DNA from: Adhaeribacter soli
GTDB taxonomy: Bacteria; Bacteroidota; Bacteroidia; Cytophagales; Hymenobacteraceae
Assembly (NCBI RefSeq): GCF_008727925.1
Contig: NZ_VTWT01000009.1
Coordinates: 124,001-188,000, forward strand
Reading direction: 5' to 3'
Length of the DNA stretch: 64,000 nucleotides
The notes under the pieces are model-generated. The model did no database searches. It had not been told where the DNA came from and saw nothing but the letters and a program-made list of their open reading frames with translations. Below are positions 45,856-54,628 of the stretch, piece by piece. Positions within the stretch are counted from its first letter, which is position 1. Each line of letters begins with the position of its first letter. The translations under genes were made by a program, and so were the position numbers.

Positions 45856-47253
45856 AAAGATTTTCCCCGGGTTCATAATCCCGTGTGGATCGAATACTTT
45901 TTTAATGCCCCGCATCAGGTTCAGTTGCACTTCGCCCAGGGCAATGCCGATGTAAGGTTTTTGCACCAATCCGATACCGTGTTCGCCGGAAATGGTGCCG
46001 CCCAGCTTTACGCACAAGGCAAAGATTTCCTTTATACCTTCGGTCAGTTTGTTATTCCAGTCATCGTCGCTCATGTCGCCTTTTATGATGTTTACGTGCA
46101 GGTTTCCGTCGCCGGCGTGGCCGTAGCAAACCGATTTAAACCCGTAGCGTTTGCCAATTTCTTTTACGCCCTTCAGCAATTTTGGCAGTTCCGCGCGCGG
46201 TACTACGGTGTCCTCTTCTTTGTAAACCGAATTGTACCGCACGGCATTGGCTGCATTCCGGCGAAGTTTCCAGAGTTCGGTTTTCTGGGCTTCCGTATCG
46301 GCCAGCAGGAGCTCGCCGATGTTGTAGTTTTGCAGTAATTCGTAGAGTTGTTCGGCTTCTTTGTACAGTACATCCAGGTCGTTTCCGTCAAGTTCTATTA
46401 ACAAATGCGCCAGAATATCCGCCGGAAGGTCAATTTCAATTTTCAGGTATTCTGCCGCCCATTCAATCGCTTCGCGTTCCATAAACTCCAGCGCCGAAGG
46501 AATTAAACCCAAGCGAAAAATTTGCGAAACGGCCGCGGCCGCCGCTTCCTCTTCCCGGAAAGGCACCAGCATCAGAATGTTTTTGGTCGGGTAAGGAATT
46601 AAGCGGAACACGATCCGGGTAATAATGCCTAGCGTGCCTTCGCTGCCGATCATGAGTTGGGTCAGGTTGTAGCCGGTCGCATTTTTCAGTACGTTGGCGC
46701 CGGTCCAGATAATTTCGCCGGTCGGCAAAACCACCTGCAGGTTCAGTACATAATCTTTCGTTACGCCGTATTTTACCGCTTTCGGTCCGCCGGAAGATTC
46801 GCTCAGGTTTCCGCCTAAAAAACAGCTGCCTTTGCTGGCCGGGTCCGGCGGGTAGAACAAGCCTTTTTCCTGCACCGCCTGCTGAAAAACCTCGTTTATC
46901 ACGCCAGGCTCCACGGTTGCCTGCAGGTTCCGCTCGTCGATCTCGATAATTTTATTCAGCCTTTCGGTAGAAATAACCACCCCGCCGTGCACCGGCAGCG
47001 CGCCGCCGCTCAAACCTGTACCTGCGCCGCGCGGCGTAACCGGAATAAAGTTTTCGTGGCAGAGGGTTACAATTTGCGCAATTTGTTCCGCGTTAGCCGG
47101 TTTAAGCACCACTTCCGGAAAATACTTCAGGTCTTCGGTTTCGTCGGAAGCATAGCGGTGAAAGTTCTCATGTTCGGCCACCAGCATAAACTCCTCGCCC
47201 ACGATGGTGCAGAACTGGTTTAAAAGGGTATCGGAAACGGGGGAAAAAGTCAT
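45853..47253 (-). CDS. FAD-binding oxidase, GlcD/D-lactate dehydrogenase type
   Basis: A 466-residue flavoprotein of the PCMH fold. The FAD site is TPRGAGTGLSGGALPVHGGV near residues 74-93, and GSEGTLGIITRIVFRL near residues 203-218 is the second FAD contact. The C-terminal cap has YGHAGDGNLHVNI near residue 378 and SGEHGIGLVQKPY near residue 420, the substrate-binding region of GlcD and D-lactate dehydrogenases. It should oxidise a 2-hydroxy acid (glycolate or D-lactate) and pass electrons to the quinone pool. No glcE or glcF gene is adjacent, so a stand-alone D-lactate dehydrogenase is more likely. Confidence 0.9.
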   Translation of the reverse strand: MTFSPVSDTLLNQFCTIVGEEFMLVAEHENFHRYASDETEDLKYFPEVVLKPANAEQIAQIVTLCHENFIPVTPRGAGTGLSGGALPVHGGVVISTERLNKIIEIDERNLQATVEPGVINEVFQQAVQEKGLFYPPDPASKGSCFLGGNLSESSGGPKAVKYGVTKDYVLNLQVVLPTGEIIWTGANVLKNATGYNLTQLMIGSEGTLGIITRIVFRLIPYPTKNILMLVPFREEEAAAAAVSQIFRLGLIPSALEFMEREAIEWAAEYLKIEIDLPADILAHLLIELDGNDLDVLYKEAEQLYELLQNYNIGELLLADTEAQKTELWKLRRNAANAVRYNSVYKEEDTVVPRAELPKLLKGVKEIGKRYGFKSVCYGHAGDGNLHVNIIKGDMSDDDWNNKLTEGIKEIFALCVKLGGTISGEHGIGLVQKPYIGIALGEVQLNLMRGIKKVFDPHGIMNPGKIF

Positions 47254-47376
47254 TTTTGAAAAACGGGTTTTTACTTTAACTTTAGACCATGGTTCAAATT
47301 CATTTCCGAAGGCTTAACGGCTCCGGGAGTGAAATTTAAGCCGGCGCTAAAGTTGGTAATCTGAAAAAGCTAAGTT

Positions 47377-48009
47377 ATGGGTTTACGTGCGTTAATTAAA
47401 AAATATCCCTTATTTCTCGTAATCGCGTTGCTTGCCTTTGCCTCCTGCCGTTCGTTCCATTTAAAATCTGAAGGCCCGGTTTCTTCCGACGATGTGGAAC
47501 AACAACAACTGGCCCGCGAATTTAAAAAGCTGGAAAAGAAAGCCGCCCGCCAGGCTAAAAAAGACATCTGGCGCACCGAAAAACGGAAATCGAAAATTGC
47601 CAAAAACCGGAGCAACCCGAAGATCGATAAAGTGATCAGCGTGGCCCGCTCTTACCGCGGCACGCCCTATAAATTCGGCGGCACCACCCGCATCGGCATC
47701 GACTGCTCCGGTTTACTGTGCCAGAGCTTCAATGCCATCGATTATAAATTACCCCGCAACTCCACCGAACAAAGCTATGTAGGCCCCACCGTGCGGGAAA
47801 AAGACCTGCAGAAAGGCGACCTCGTATTTTTCAGCGCTTCCCGCGGCAGCAACCAGATTACGCACGTAGGTTTGGTAACCGAAGTAAGAAAACCTCAGGA
47901 AGAAGTTATGTTCATTCATTCCTCCACCCGCCTGGGCGTAATTGAAGACAACCTCTACGGCGGCTACTGGCGTAACCTCTACATCAAAGCCGTTCGCCCA
48001 AGCCTCTGA
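47377..48009 (+). CDS. NlpC/P60 family lipoprotein peptidase (C40)
   Basis: A 210-residue exported cysteine peptidase. The N-terminus has a signal peptide ending in a lipobox-like AFASC (Cys24), followed by a Lys/Arg-rich linker of about 55 residues. The C40 catalytic domain shows C110 in GIDCSGLLCQ, H163 in ITHVGLV and H181 in FIHSSTRLG. Such enzymes cleave between D-Glu and diaminopimelate in peptidoglycan stems. It is divergent from the GlcD-type gene with a 123-base gap, and it is followed by the Oar-like receptor gene on the same strand. Confidence 0.9.
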   Translation: MGLRALIKKYPLFLVIALLAFASCRSFHLKSEGPVSSDDVEQQQLAREFKKLEKKAARQAKKDIWRTEKRKSKIAKNRSNPKIDKVISVARSYRGTPYKFGGTTRIGIDCSGLLCQSFNAIDYKLPRNSTEQSYVGPTVREKDLQKGDLVFFSASRGSNQITHVGLVTEVRKPQEEVMFIHSSTRLGVIEDNLYGGYWRNLYIKAVRPSL

Positions 48010-48133
48010 TTTTCAGTTCCTAAATTAATCCATTCTTTTACCCATAAAATTCTAACAAAAGTCAACCTTTAAAATTTGCATAGGTTTTTAGAATAGAGAA
48101 CGGGCCATTTTGTCCTGACTTTATGCTGTGCCT

Positions 48134-51100
48134 ATGAAAAAGCTTTACCCAATTCTTACCTTTCTTCTGGCTTTCTTTTTTTTAATTCCTGAAAGCCGGA
48201 GCCAAACCCCCACCACCGCCGCCCTTTCCGGCGTAATTACCGATGAAAGGGGCGAAACCCTGCCCGGCGCTACCGTAATTGCCATTCACACGCCCACCAA
48301 CACCCAATATGTAGCTTCCTCCAATTCCGACGGCCGCTACAATATCCAGAACATGCGCATCGGCGGGCCTTATACCGTCCGGGCCACGTTCGTAGGTTTC
48401 CAGGACCAGGTACAAACCGGCATCAACCTGCGCCTGGGCGATATTACCCGCCTCGATTTCCGCATTTCCGAAACCACCACCACGCTGGGCGAAGTGGAGG
48501 TTGTTTCGGAACGCAACGCGGTGATCAGTTCCGAACGAAGCGGGGCTGCTACCAATATTTCAACCAAAGCCATTGAGCGGTTGCCCACCATTTCCCGGAG
48601 CTTTCAGGATTTTACCCGCCTTACGCCCCAGGCCAGCGGCAACTCTTTTTTAGGCCGGAGCAACCGGTTCAACAACATCCAGATAGACGGCGCCTCGAAC
48701 AACGATCTTTTCTCGGCTTCCGGCTCCACGAGCGGGGCTCCGGGCGCGGGCGCGGGCACCAACCCTATCAGTTTAGATGCTATTGAAGAATTTCAGGTGG
48801 TACTTTCGCCTTATGATGTGCGCCAGGGCCGCTTCAGCGGTGGCGGCATTAACGCCGTAACCCGAAGCGGCACCAACGATTTCAGCGGGTCGGCTTTCTT
48901 TTTCGGCCGCAACCAAAACACTGCCGGCAAAAGCCCCGAACCCGATGCCAGCGGCAACCGCACCAAACTCAGCAAATTCAAAGATTACCAGACCGGCTTC
49001 CGCCTGGGTGGCCCCATCCTTAAAAACAAGCTTTTCTTTTTTATAAACGGGGAAATCACCCGCCGCACCGAACCCCTGGTTTTACGGGTAGGCAATCCCG
49101 GCGAAACCGGCACCGATGTGGTCGGCTTTGTGAATACCAACCAACTGGCCCAGATAGACAGCGTTTTCCGGAACAAATACGGCTACGACCCGGGAAGCTC
49201 CGGCGACGTGATCCGCGATACGGAAAGCAACAAACTCTTTGCCCGCCTCGACTGGAACATCACCAACAACCACCAGTTAACCCTCCGCCATAATTTTGTA
49301 GATGCCTCTCAGGATGAAATAACCCGGGGCCAGACCGAATTCCGCTTCAGCAATAACGGCTACCAGTTTACCAGCCGCACCAATTCCACGGTTCTCGAAC
49401 TGAAAAGTCGTTTTTCCAACCGTTTTTCCAACAACCTGCTCCTGGGTTATTCCACCATCCGCGACCGCCGCGAACCCTTCGGCAGCCTGTTCCCTTCGGT
49501 TACCATTGCCGTGGGCAACGGCACGGTGGTAGCCGGCAGTCAGCGGAGTTCCACCCAGAACAAGCTCGATCAGGACGTACTCGAAATTACCGACAACTTC
49601 AGCATTTTTGCCGGCAAGCACATTGTAACCGTAGGTACCAGTAACGAAATCTTCCGCTTCGATAACCTCTTTATAAACGATGCCAACGGCCGCTACGATT
49701 TTCCCAGTCTGGCCGATTTCTTTGCCGGCGTTTCCACAAGCCGCGATTATCGTTACCGGCAGCAGTACGTAATTCCCGGCCGCAACCGCTCTGCAAAATT
49801 CAGTGCCGCCCAGTTCGGCATTTATGCTCAGGATGAATACAGCGTATTGGATAACCTGCGGATAACCGGGGGCATCCGGGCTGATATTGCCGCGTATTTC
49901 AAAGAACCGACTTATAACCCGCGGGTAGAGGAATTATTCGGCCGAAGAACCGACAAACTTCCTCCTTCCAAAGTACAGTTCTCCCCTCGCTTAGGCTTTA
50001 ACTGGGATGTTTTCAATAACCAGAAATCGCAGCTTCGGGGCGGCGTGGGCTTGTTTACCGGCCGGCCGGCTTACGTCTGGATCGCCAACCAGTTCAGCGG
50101 CACGGGCATGGATATCGCTTCGGTAGACCTTCGCGGCAACTCCAACCCGCCTGCGCCGCCTTTAGATCCTTCCGTGCCCGATTCCCTCGCCAATTTACCG
50201 GGAACCATTCCGCGCACCAGCATTGCCGTTACCTCGCCCGATTTTAAAAACCCCCAACTGCTGCGCGCCAATTTAGCCGTAGATCAGAACCTAGGCGCCG
50301 GCTTTGTATTCACCCTGGAAGGTATTTACTCCAAAACCCTGAACGACGTGTTGCCTCGCGACCTAAACCTGGTGGAACCGACCGGCACCCTGCCCGGCGA
50401 CGGCCGTCCGGTTTTCCCGAACAACCGCAACGTTACCACCGAATATTTCAACGTAATTGAACTGGGTAATACCAAAAAAGGCTACCAGTACAGCATTACC
50501 GCCCAGTTGCAGAAGCAATTCACCAAAGATTTCTTTGCCATGGCGGCTTACACCTACGGACAGGCCCGCGACCTTTATTCCGGCACCAGTTCCACCGCTG
50601 TTTCTACCTGGGAATTTAATCCGCACGTACTGGGGCCGAACAACCTGACCCTCTCCTACTCTAATTTCGATGTGCGGAGCCGCGTAATCGCCACGGGCTC
50701 CTACCGGAAAGAATACCTCAACCACCTGGCAACCACCGTTTCCCTGTTTTATAATGGTCAGAGCGGGCAAGCCTTTTCCTACACCTATTACGGCGGCGAC
50801 ATCAACAACGACGGCGGCCAGAACTTCAGCAACTCCAACGACCTGATCTACATTCCCCGCAACCAGGACGAAATTATCCTGTCTACGGCCAGCGCCAACG
50901 ACCCGCGCACTACCGGCCAGATCTGGAGCGAACTGAACGCCTTTATTGAGAACGACAAATACCTGCGGGAACACCGGGGCCAATACGCTGCCCGCAACGG
51001 CGCCCGCGCACCTTTTCAGCACCGCTTCGACCTCCGGATCATGCAGGACATCTTTACCAAGATCGGGGAAAAAGACCATACCCTGCAACTTACCGTTGAC

Positions 51101-51322
51101 GTGACCAACATCGGCAATTTATTTAACCGCAACTGGGGCCGCGACTATTTCATCCTGAACGAAAACTTCGGCCTGATCCGGTTTATGGGCGCGGAAGGTC
51201 CGGGCGGCCGGCCTACCTTCACCTTCGGCGACGGTGTAAATCCAAGTCCGCGGGTAGGTTACCAGGTAAGCCAGCTGGCTTCGCGGTGGCAGGCACAATT
51301 CGGGGTTCGCTACTTATTTTAA
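48134..51322 (+). CDS. Oar-like TonB-dependent receptor with carboxypeptidase-regulatory domain
   Basis: A 1062-residue outer-membrane protein from ATG 48134; GTG at 48128 is an alternative. A signal peptide (to about residue 24) is followed by a CarboxypepD_reg-like fold (GVITDERGETLPGATV), then the plug with RSFQDFTRLTPQ and IQIDGASNNDLF, and a long barrel ending in a terminal aromatic (RYLF). The Oar pattern LSPYDVRQGRFSGGGINAVTRSGTN is present near residues 215-239. It is not of SusC type, as no SusD gene follows. The gene is clearly GC-richer than the glycan locus. It is followed after 22 bases by a DUF4397 lipoprotein gene. Ligand unknown. Confidence 0.9.
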   Translation: MKKLYPILTFLLAFFFLIPESRSQTPTTAALSGVITDERGETLPGATVIAIHTPTNTQYVASSNSDGRYNIQNMRIGGPYTVRATFVGFQDQVQTGINLRLGDITRLDFRISETTTTLGEVEVVSERNAVISSERSGAATNISTKAIERLPTISRSFQDFTRLTPQASGNSFLGRSNRFNNIQIDGASNNDLFSASGSTSGAPGAGAGTNPISLDAIEEFQVVLSPYDVRQGRFSGGGINAVTRSGTNDFSGSAFFFGRNQNTAGKSPEPDASGNRTKLSKFKDYQTGFRLGGPILKNKLFFFINGEITRRTEPLVLRVGNPGETGTDVVGFVNTNQLAQIDSVFRNKYGYDPGSSGDVIRDTESNKLFARLDWNITNNHQLTLRHNFVDASQDEITRGQTEFRFSNNGYQFTSRTNSTVLELKSRFSNRFSNNLLLGYSTIRDRREPFGSLFPSVTIAVGNGTVVAGSQRSSTQNKLDQDVLEITDNFSIFAGKHIVTVGTSNEIFRFDNLFINDANGRYDFPSLADFFAGVSTSRDYRYRQQYVIPGRNRSAKFSAAQFGIYAQDEYSVLDNLRITGGIRADIAAYFKEPTYNPRVEELFGRRTDKLPPSKVQFSPRLGFNWDVFNNQKSQLRGGVGLFTGRPAYVWIANQFSGTGMDIASVDLRGNSNPPAPPLDPSVPDSLANLPGTIPRTSIAVTSPDFKNPQLLRANLAVDQNLGAGFVFTLEGIYSKTLNDVLPRDLNLVEPTGTLPGDGRPVFPNNRNVTTEYFNVIELGNTKKGYQYSITAQLQKQFTKDFFAMAAYTYGQARDLYSGTSSTAVSTWEFNPHVLGPNNLTLSYSNFDVRSRVIATGSYRKEYLNHLATTVSLFYNGQSGQAFSYTYYGGDINNDGGQNFSNSNDLIYIPRNQDEIILSTASANDPRTTGQIWSELNAFIENDKYLREHRGQYAARNGARAPFQHRFDLRIMQDIFTKIGEKDHTLQLTVDVTNIGNLFNRNWGRDYFILNENFGLIRFMGAEGPGGRPTFTFGDGVNPSPRVGYQVSQLASRWQAQFGVRYLF

Positions 51323-51344
51323 AATCTCGCCTTATTTCTCAGCT

Positions 51345-52205
51345 ATGAAAACTTTGTTACCTTATATAAATAAGCTGGGCTTTCTGCTCATGCTTCTCAT
51401 CTTTACCAACGCCTGCGACGAACCCGATTACCCGGATCCCAACCTGAATGCCCCGGCCGCCCAAACCAACCTGCTGATCGTGAACGCTGCCCCGGGCACC
51501 ACCGCCAGGGTTTCCCTGGAAAATCAGGAAATAAATGCCGGGCTGCCTTATACCGGAATTCACAATAACGGCTACTTCCAGACCACCGGCGGCCAGCGGC
51601 TCATCGGGTTTGAAGTTCCCGGCAACCCGGTACCTTTGGTGGGAGCCCGGCAGGCCTTTAACGCAAATGCCAGTTACACCATTTTCTTAACCGACGCCAC
51701 CACCCGTCCAGCTTCGGGATCTGACCGGGGCGGCGTCCGCACCCTGGTGGTACCCGATAACCTGGAAGCGCCCGCCGCCGGAAAAGCCGGCTTACGCTTT
51801 CTGAATCTGGCGCCCGGCGCATCGAGCATGAGCTATGGCTTGTTCAACACCCTGTCGGTGCCGGCGCAAAGCATATTACCCACCAGCAAAACCTTTACCA
51901 CCAAGGCCGGCACTACCGGCACCCTGAACAACCTGCATTTGCGTAGCTTCCGCGAGGTTTCCAAAACCCTGACCATTACCAACCCGGACAATACCCGCGA
52001 AACCTTTACCGAACCCCTCACCAATTTTACCAGCGTAGATCCCGGCACTTACAGCCTCGATGCCCGCGCTTCGGCGGTCGGTTTGCCGGTGGCTACGCTG
52101 CCCAACGTTACACTGGAACCCGGCAAACTTTACACCATTTACCTCTACGGCATGAACGGTGACCCCAATACGCCTTTGCGTTTAGGAATAATTCAACATA
52201 ACTAA
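51345..52205 (+). CDS. DUF4397 domain lipoprotein
   Basis: A 286-residue lipoprotein: residues 1-23 are a signal peptide and Cys24 is in a lipobox-like FTNAC. The mature chain has two repeats typical of DUF4397 (LLIVNAAPGTTARVSLENQ near residue 43 and LRFLNLAPGASSMSYGLFN near residue 150), each an immunoglobulin-like sandwich. The C-terminus LEPGKLYTIYLYGMNGD is also typical. It lies 22 bases after the Oar-like receptor gene, so the two are probably co-expressed and may work together at the cell surface. The partner role is inference. Confidence 0.85.
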   Translation: MKTLLPYINKLGFLLMLLIFTNACDEPDYPDPNLNAPAAQTNLLIVNAAPGTTARVSLENQEINAGLPYTGIHNNGYFQTTGGQRLIGFEVPGNPVPLVGARQAFNANASYTIFLTDATTRPASGSDRGGVRTLVVPDNLEAPAAGKAGLRFLNLAPGASSMSYGLFNTLSVPAQSILPTSKTFTTKAGTTGTLNNLHLRSFREVSKTLTITNPDNTRETFTEPLTNFTSVDPGTYSLDARASAVGLPVATLPNVTLEPGKLYTIYLYGMNGDPNTPLRLGIIQHN

Positions 52206-52280
52206 CGCTATGATTATGAGGCAAAAAAGTCACTAAGCCCGAATTCGACAAAAATTTATTAATAAAAAGATGCTTAAAAG

Positions 52281-52311
52281 TTTGAGTTTTTAAAATTCGT
52301 TAGTAGTTTTG
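52281..52311 (+). promoter_or_regulatory. Bacteroidota-type promoter of the tRNA unit
   Basis: TTTG at 52281-52284 and TAGTTTTG at 52304-52311 are separated by exactly 19 bases, a full match to TTTG-N19-TAnnTTTG. The expected transcript start is near 52318, ten bases before the degenerate tRNA and about 100 bases before tRNA-Ala. Confidence 0.7.
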
Positions 52312-52328
52312 CAACGCAATAGCACAAA

Positions 52329-52401
52329 GGAATTTACTCAGCTGGAGAAAACGTCCTGAATGCTTTCGAAAAGACCATCGGTTCAACTCCGATAATCTCC
52401 A
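52329..52401 (+). pseudogene. Degenerate tRNA (tRNA-Ala-like remnant)
   Basis: A 73-base segment. The T arm is perfect (ATCGG-TTCAACT-CCGAT) and the 3' acceptor strand plus discriminator (AATCTCCA) resembles tRNA-Ala. The D arm retains CTCAGCTGG but lacks its first base, the acceptor stem has two mismatches, and no 5-bp anticodon stem can be formed. No CCA is encoded. It shares about the last 25 bases with tRNA-Ala 90 bases downstream, suggesting a decayed duplicate. Confidence 0.6.
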
Positions 52402-52415
52402 TCGAAATTGCAAAA

Positions 52416-52495
<80 letters not shown>

Positions 52496-52528
52496 AAAGC
52501 CTGATCAGAAATGGTCAGGCTTTTTTTT
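52496..52528 (+). terminator. Intrinsic terminator after tRNA-Ala
   Basis: AGCCTGA and TCAGGCT form the core stem, extended by A-T pairs to about 10 bp, with loop TCAGAAATGG; eight T residues follow. It starts one base after the encoded CCA. A near-identical copy lies at 53011-53042. Confidence 0.85.
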
Positions 52529-52731
52529 GTTTATGGGGGCTTTCTTTTTAATTCTTTTTTATGAGACCGAAATATTACATAGGCCATACTGAAGACTTTT
52601 AGAACATCATTAAAACCAAAACTCCGGTAGAAAAAAATCAAAAACAGGCGGTCCCGTGCAATTTAAATATCTTTGTTTTAAAATATTCAAAAGAAAAAAG
52701 GCATTTCAGAGTCAATCATAAAGGGAAAAGT

Positions 52732-52989
52732 ATGAATCAATTTTTAATTGGCTTTTTAATCTTGTGTTCTCCAACTTTACTATCAATTATCTTCTTACTA
52801 GTTTTCTATAAAAGTAAAAGAATTAAAATTGCACTTGTCTTAAATAACATCCTGTGGCTAATTCACACATTTATATTTAGTTCAGGTTTAACAGGCATTT
52901 ACAGTAGTGATATTTATCCTTTCATCCTTGTATGGGTGCCTATAACTGTTATCTTGGGCTTAACGATATTTAAAACAGTTTCGAAGTAA
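52732..52989 (+). CDS. Small membrane protein of unknown function
   Basis: An 85-residue hydrophobic protein with three likely membrane segments (residues about 3-26, 31-50, 61-81) and a positively charged first loop (YKSKRIKI). No family recognised. It lies in an AT-rich islet between two copies of the tRNA-Ala terminator. TATCTTTG at 52668-52675 fits the -7 promoter consensus, with no matching -33 element. Its codon use is AT-rich, unlike the flanking receptor and lipoprotein genes. It could be a cargo gene of a small inserted segment. Confidence 0.5.
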   Translation: MNQFLIGFLILCSPTLLSIIFLLVFYKSKRIKIALVLNNILWLIHTFIFSSGLTGIYSSDIYPFILVWVPITVILGLTIFKTVSK

Positions 52990-53010
52990 ACTCGTCCTTT
53001 GGACATACTA

Positions 53011-53042
53011 AAAGTCTGATCAGAAATGGTCAGGCTTTTTTT
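53011..53042 (+). terminator. Second copy of the tRNA-Ala terminator
   Basis: Positions 53007-53042 match 52492-52527 in 34 of 36 bases, including the stem, loop and T-run. One change in the left arm turns a G-C pair into G-U, so the RNA hairpin still forms. It ends the transcript of the small membrane protein. Confidence 0.8.
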
Positions 53043-53185
53043 GCTTTACACCTACCGTTTTCCATTTTTTACCTCTCCGAAACGTCCGAAACGAATAAGA
53101 AACAGAGCCTTGTCCAGTAAAATCTGCCCTTTACAGGCAAGCTCCCAAGCCCTACCCGCCGCAAGCTATTCCAGCAGAAATTTTT

Positions 53186-53204
53186 ATTTAAAACTAGTCT
53201 AAAT
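53186..53204. promoter_or_regulatory. Possible Fur-like operator before the iron cluster
   Basis: ATTTAAAACTAGTCTAAAT is a 19-bp imperfect palindrome (ATTTA/TAAAT outer arms) about 53 bases upstream of the DUF4856 gene start, of the size and AT composition of Fur boxes. The downstream genes fit iron regulation. No experimental consensus for this organism was available. Confidence 0.35.
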
Positions 53205-53256
53205 AAGAAAAACATTTTACCTTTACTCCGCTTATTAAGACTAAATGTAAATAACT

Positions 53257-54357
53257 ATGAAAAATATATTTACGCGGTTTCCCTTGCTTACCCTTGCCTG
53301 TGGACTGATTGTCATGAGTTCCTGTAAAAAGGACGACGACAAAGTTGAACCAACTCCTCAGCCGCTGCCATACGCAGTGCCTGCTACCTATAATTTTGCA
53401 GGGACAGATTTTACCAGCTCTACCAACCGCATTAAAATGGCAGTGGAATTAAACTCCTACCTGGGTTCAGCCACCAACACAATATTAAGCCAGTCTAAAG
53501 CCGATAACTTATTCAACAACACCAATGCGCCGTTTGCCAATGCGGAATTAAACACCTCCGGCGTGAACCTGGCAGAGAAAACGGCCGATGCAAGCGTATA
53601 TAAAGGTTTTATCGATCAGCAGGTTATTACCAGCAACTCTAACTCAACTCCGGCCGCGAATGGCACTGCTGGTTATGTACCGCGCGGTTCCGGTAAAATA
53701 TTAGTTAACCCGCAAGGTCTGGAATACAACCAGGCGGTAGCCAAAGGCATGATGGGCAGCCTGTTCTTTAAAGAAGCCATGGCAATTATGGCCGACATTA
53801 AGAACCAGGATAATGCAAACCAGATCAACGGCGCCACAGCCATGCAACGCAAGTGGGACGAAGCCTTCGGTTACCTGGCCATCCCAACAGACTATGATTC
53901 GGCTAAAGTTTATCAGAACACAGACCAGAACAGACCACTCTTGTGGGGCGGTTATTTACGCGAAAGAGGCCGGCCAATAAAAGCAGGTGGTCTTCTTTTT
54001 GAGGCATTCCGGAAAGGCCGGGCAGCAATCGGCGCCAAAGACTACGCTGTTCGCGACCAACAAGTTAAAACGATCCAGGAAACCTGGGAAAGACTGGCCG
54101 GCGCCGCTGCTTTAGCTTACGTAACTTCTCCCCAGGCATCCACCGCTGATCTTGGAAGCAAGTTCCACGCACTTTCCGAAGGCTACGGTTTTGTACTTTC
54201 TTTAAAATTCCGTCCAGCCGGAAGCAAACTGACCGAGGCGAATTACCAGAAGCTGCTCTCTATTATGGAAACTAATTTTTATACGTTGGTTAATGAGCCC
54301 AACTACACCAAATTAAAGGAAGCTGAAGCTATTTTAAGAAGCACTTATAACCTGTAA
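53257..54357 (+). CDS. DUF4856 domain lipoprotein
   Basis: A 366-residue lipoprotein. The signal peptide ends in the lipobox-like VMSSC (Cys23) and is followed by an acidic KKDDDK tract, the Bacteroidota lipoprotein export-like region. The rest is helical. YNFAGTDFTSSTNRIKMAVELNSYLGS near residues 45-71 and the C-terminal NYQKLLSIMETNFYTLVNEPN are typical of DUF4856 proteins, which are found next to imelysin and TonB-dependent receptor genes. It probably sits at the outer membrane and takes part in iron or haem handling. It is separated from imelysin by a strong hairpin. Confidence 0.85.
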   Translation: MKNIFTRFPLLTLACGLIVMSSCKKDDDKVEPTPQPLPYAVPATYNFAGTDFTSSTNRIKMAVELNSYLGSATNTILSQSKADNLFNNTNAPFANAELNTSGVNLAEKTADASVYKGFIDQQVITSNSNSTPAANGTAGYVPRGSGKILVNPQGLEYNQAVAKGMMGSLFFKEAMAIMADIKNQDNANQINGATAMQRKWDEAFGYLAIPTDYDSAKVYQNTDQNRPLLWGGYLRERGRPIKAGGLLFEAFRKGRAAIGAKDYAVRDQQVKTIQETWERLAGAAALAYVTSPQASTADLGSKFHALSEGYGFVLSLKFRPAGSKLTEANYQKLLSIMETNFYTLVNEPNYTKLKEAEAILRSTYNL

Positions 54358-54376
54358 TGCTATTCTTTTTCTCCTG

Positions 54377-54422
54377 TAAACGGAAACTCCCGGCAATTTT
54401 TATTCCCGGGAGTTTCCGTTTA
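54377..54422 (+). terminator. Long hairpin after the DUF4856 gene
   Basis: TAAACGGAAACTCCCGG at 54377-54393 pairs perfectly over 17 bp with CCGGGAGTTTCCGTTTA at 54406-54422; the loop is CAATTTTTATTC-like. The downstream flank is A-rich instead of T-rich, so it may terminate in a partial manner or stabilise the upstream mRNA 3' end. Confidence 0.6.
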
Positions 54423-54463
54423 TAAAAAAACCAATGGCTAAGGGCATCCGGATGGCGTAAAAG

Positions 54464-54494
54464 TTTGATTCCATGTTTGGTTAACGTAATTTTG
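54464..54494 (+). promoter_or_regulatory. Bacteroidota-type promoter upstream of the imelysin gene
   Basis: TTTG at 54464-54467 and TAATTTTG at 54487-54494 are separated by 19 bases, a full consensus match. It would start transcription of the imelysin-HTTM-receptor operon at about position 54500. Confidence 0.6.
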
Positions 54495-54628
54495 CAGCCC
54501 GTTTAATAACTGACATTCAGCTTTCAAGGAAATTCTAATCCGGAATTGGACATTAGCCGCAAAAACCATTTTACCAACCGCTAATTGTGAAATACCTGCT
54601 CAGCGCAACCCACTTTAAGTACCTTACC

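Noticed and set aside
50363-51088. Open frame of 241 codons on the minus strand inside the Oar-like receptor gene
   Set aside because: It is antisense to a well-supported receptor and rich in Val/Gly/Ala as expected from the complement of a GC-rich barrel gene; no motif or ribosome site supports it.
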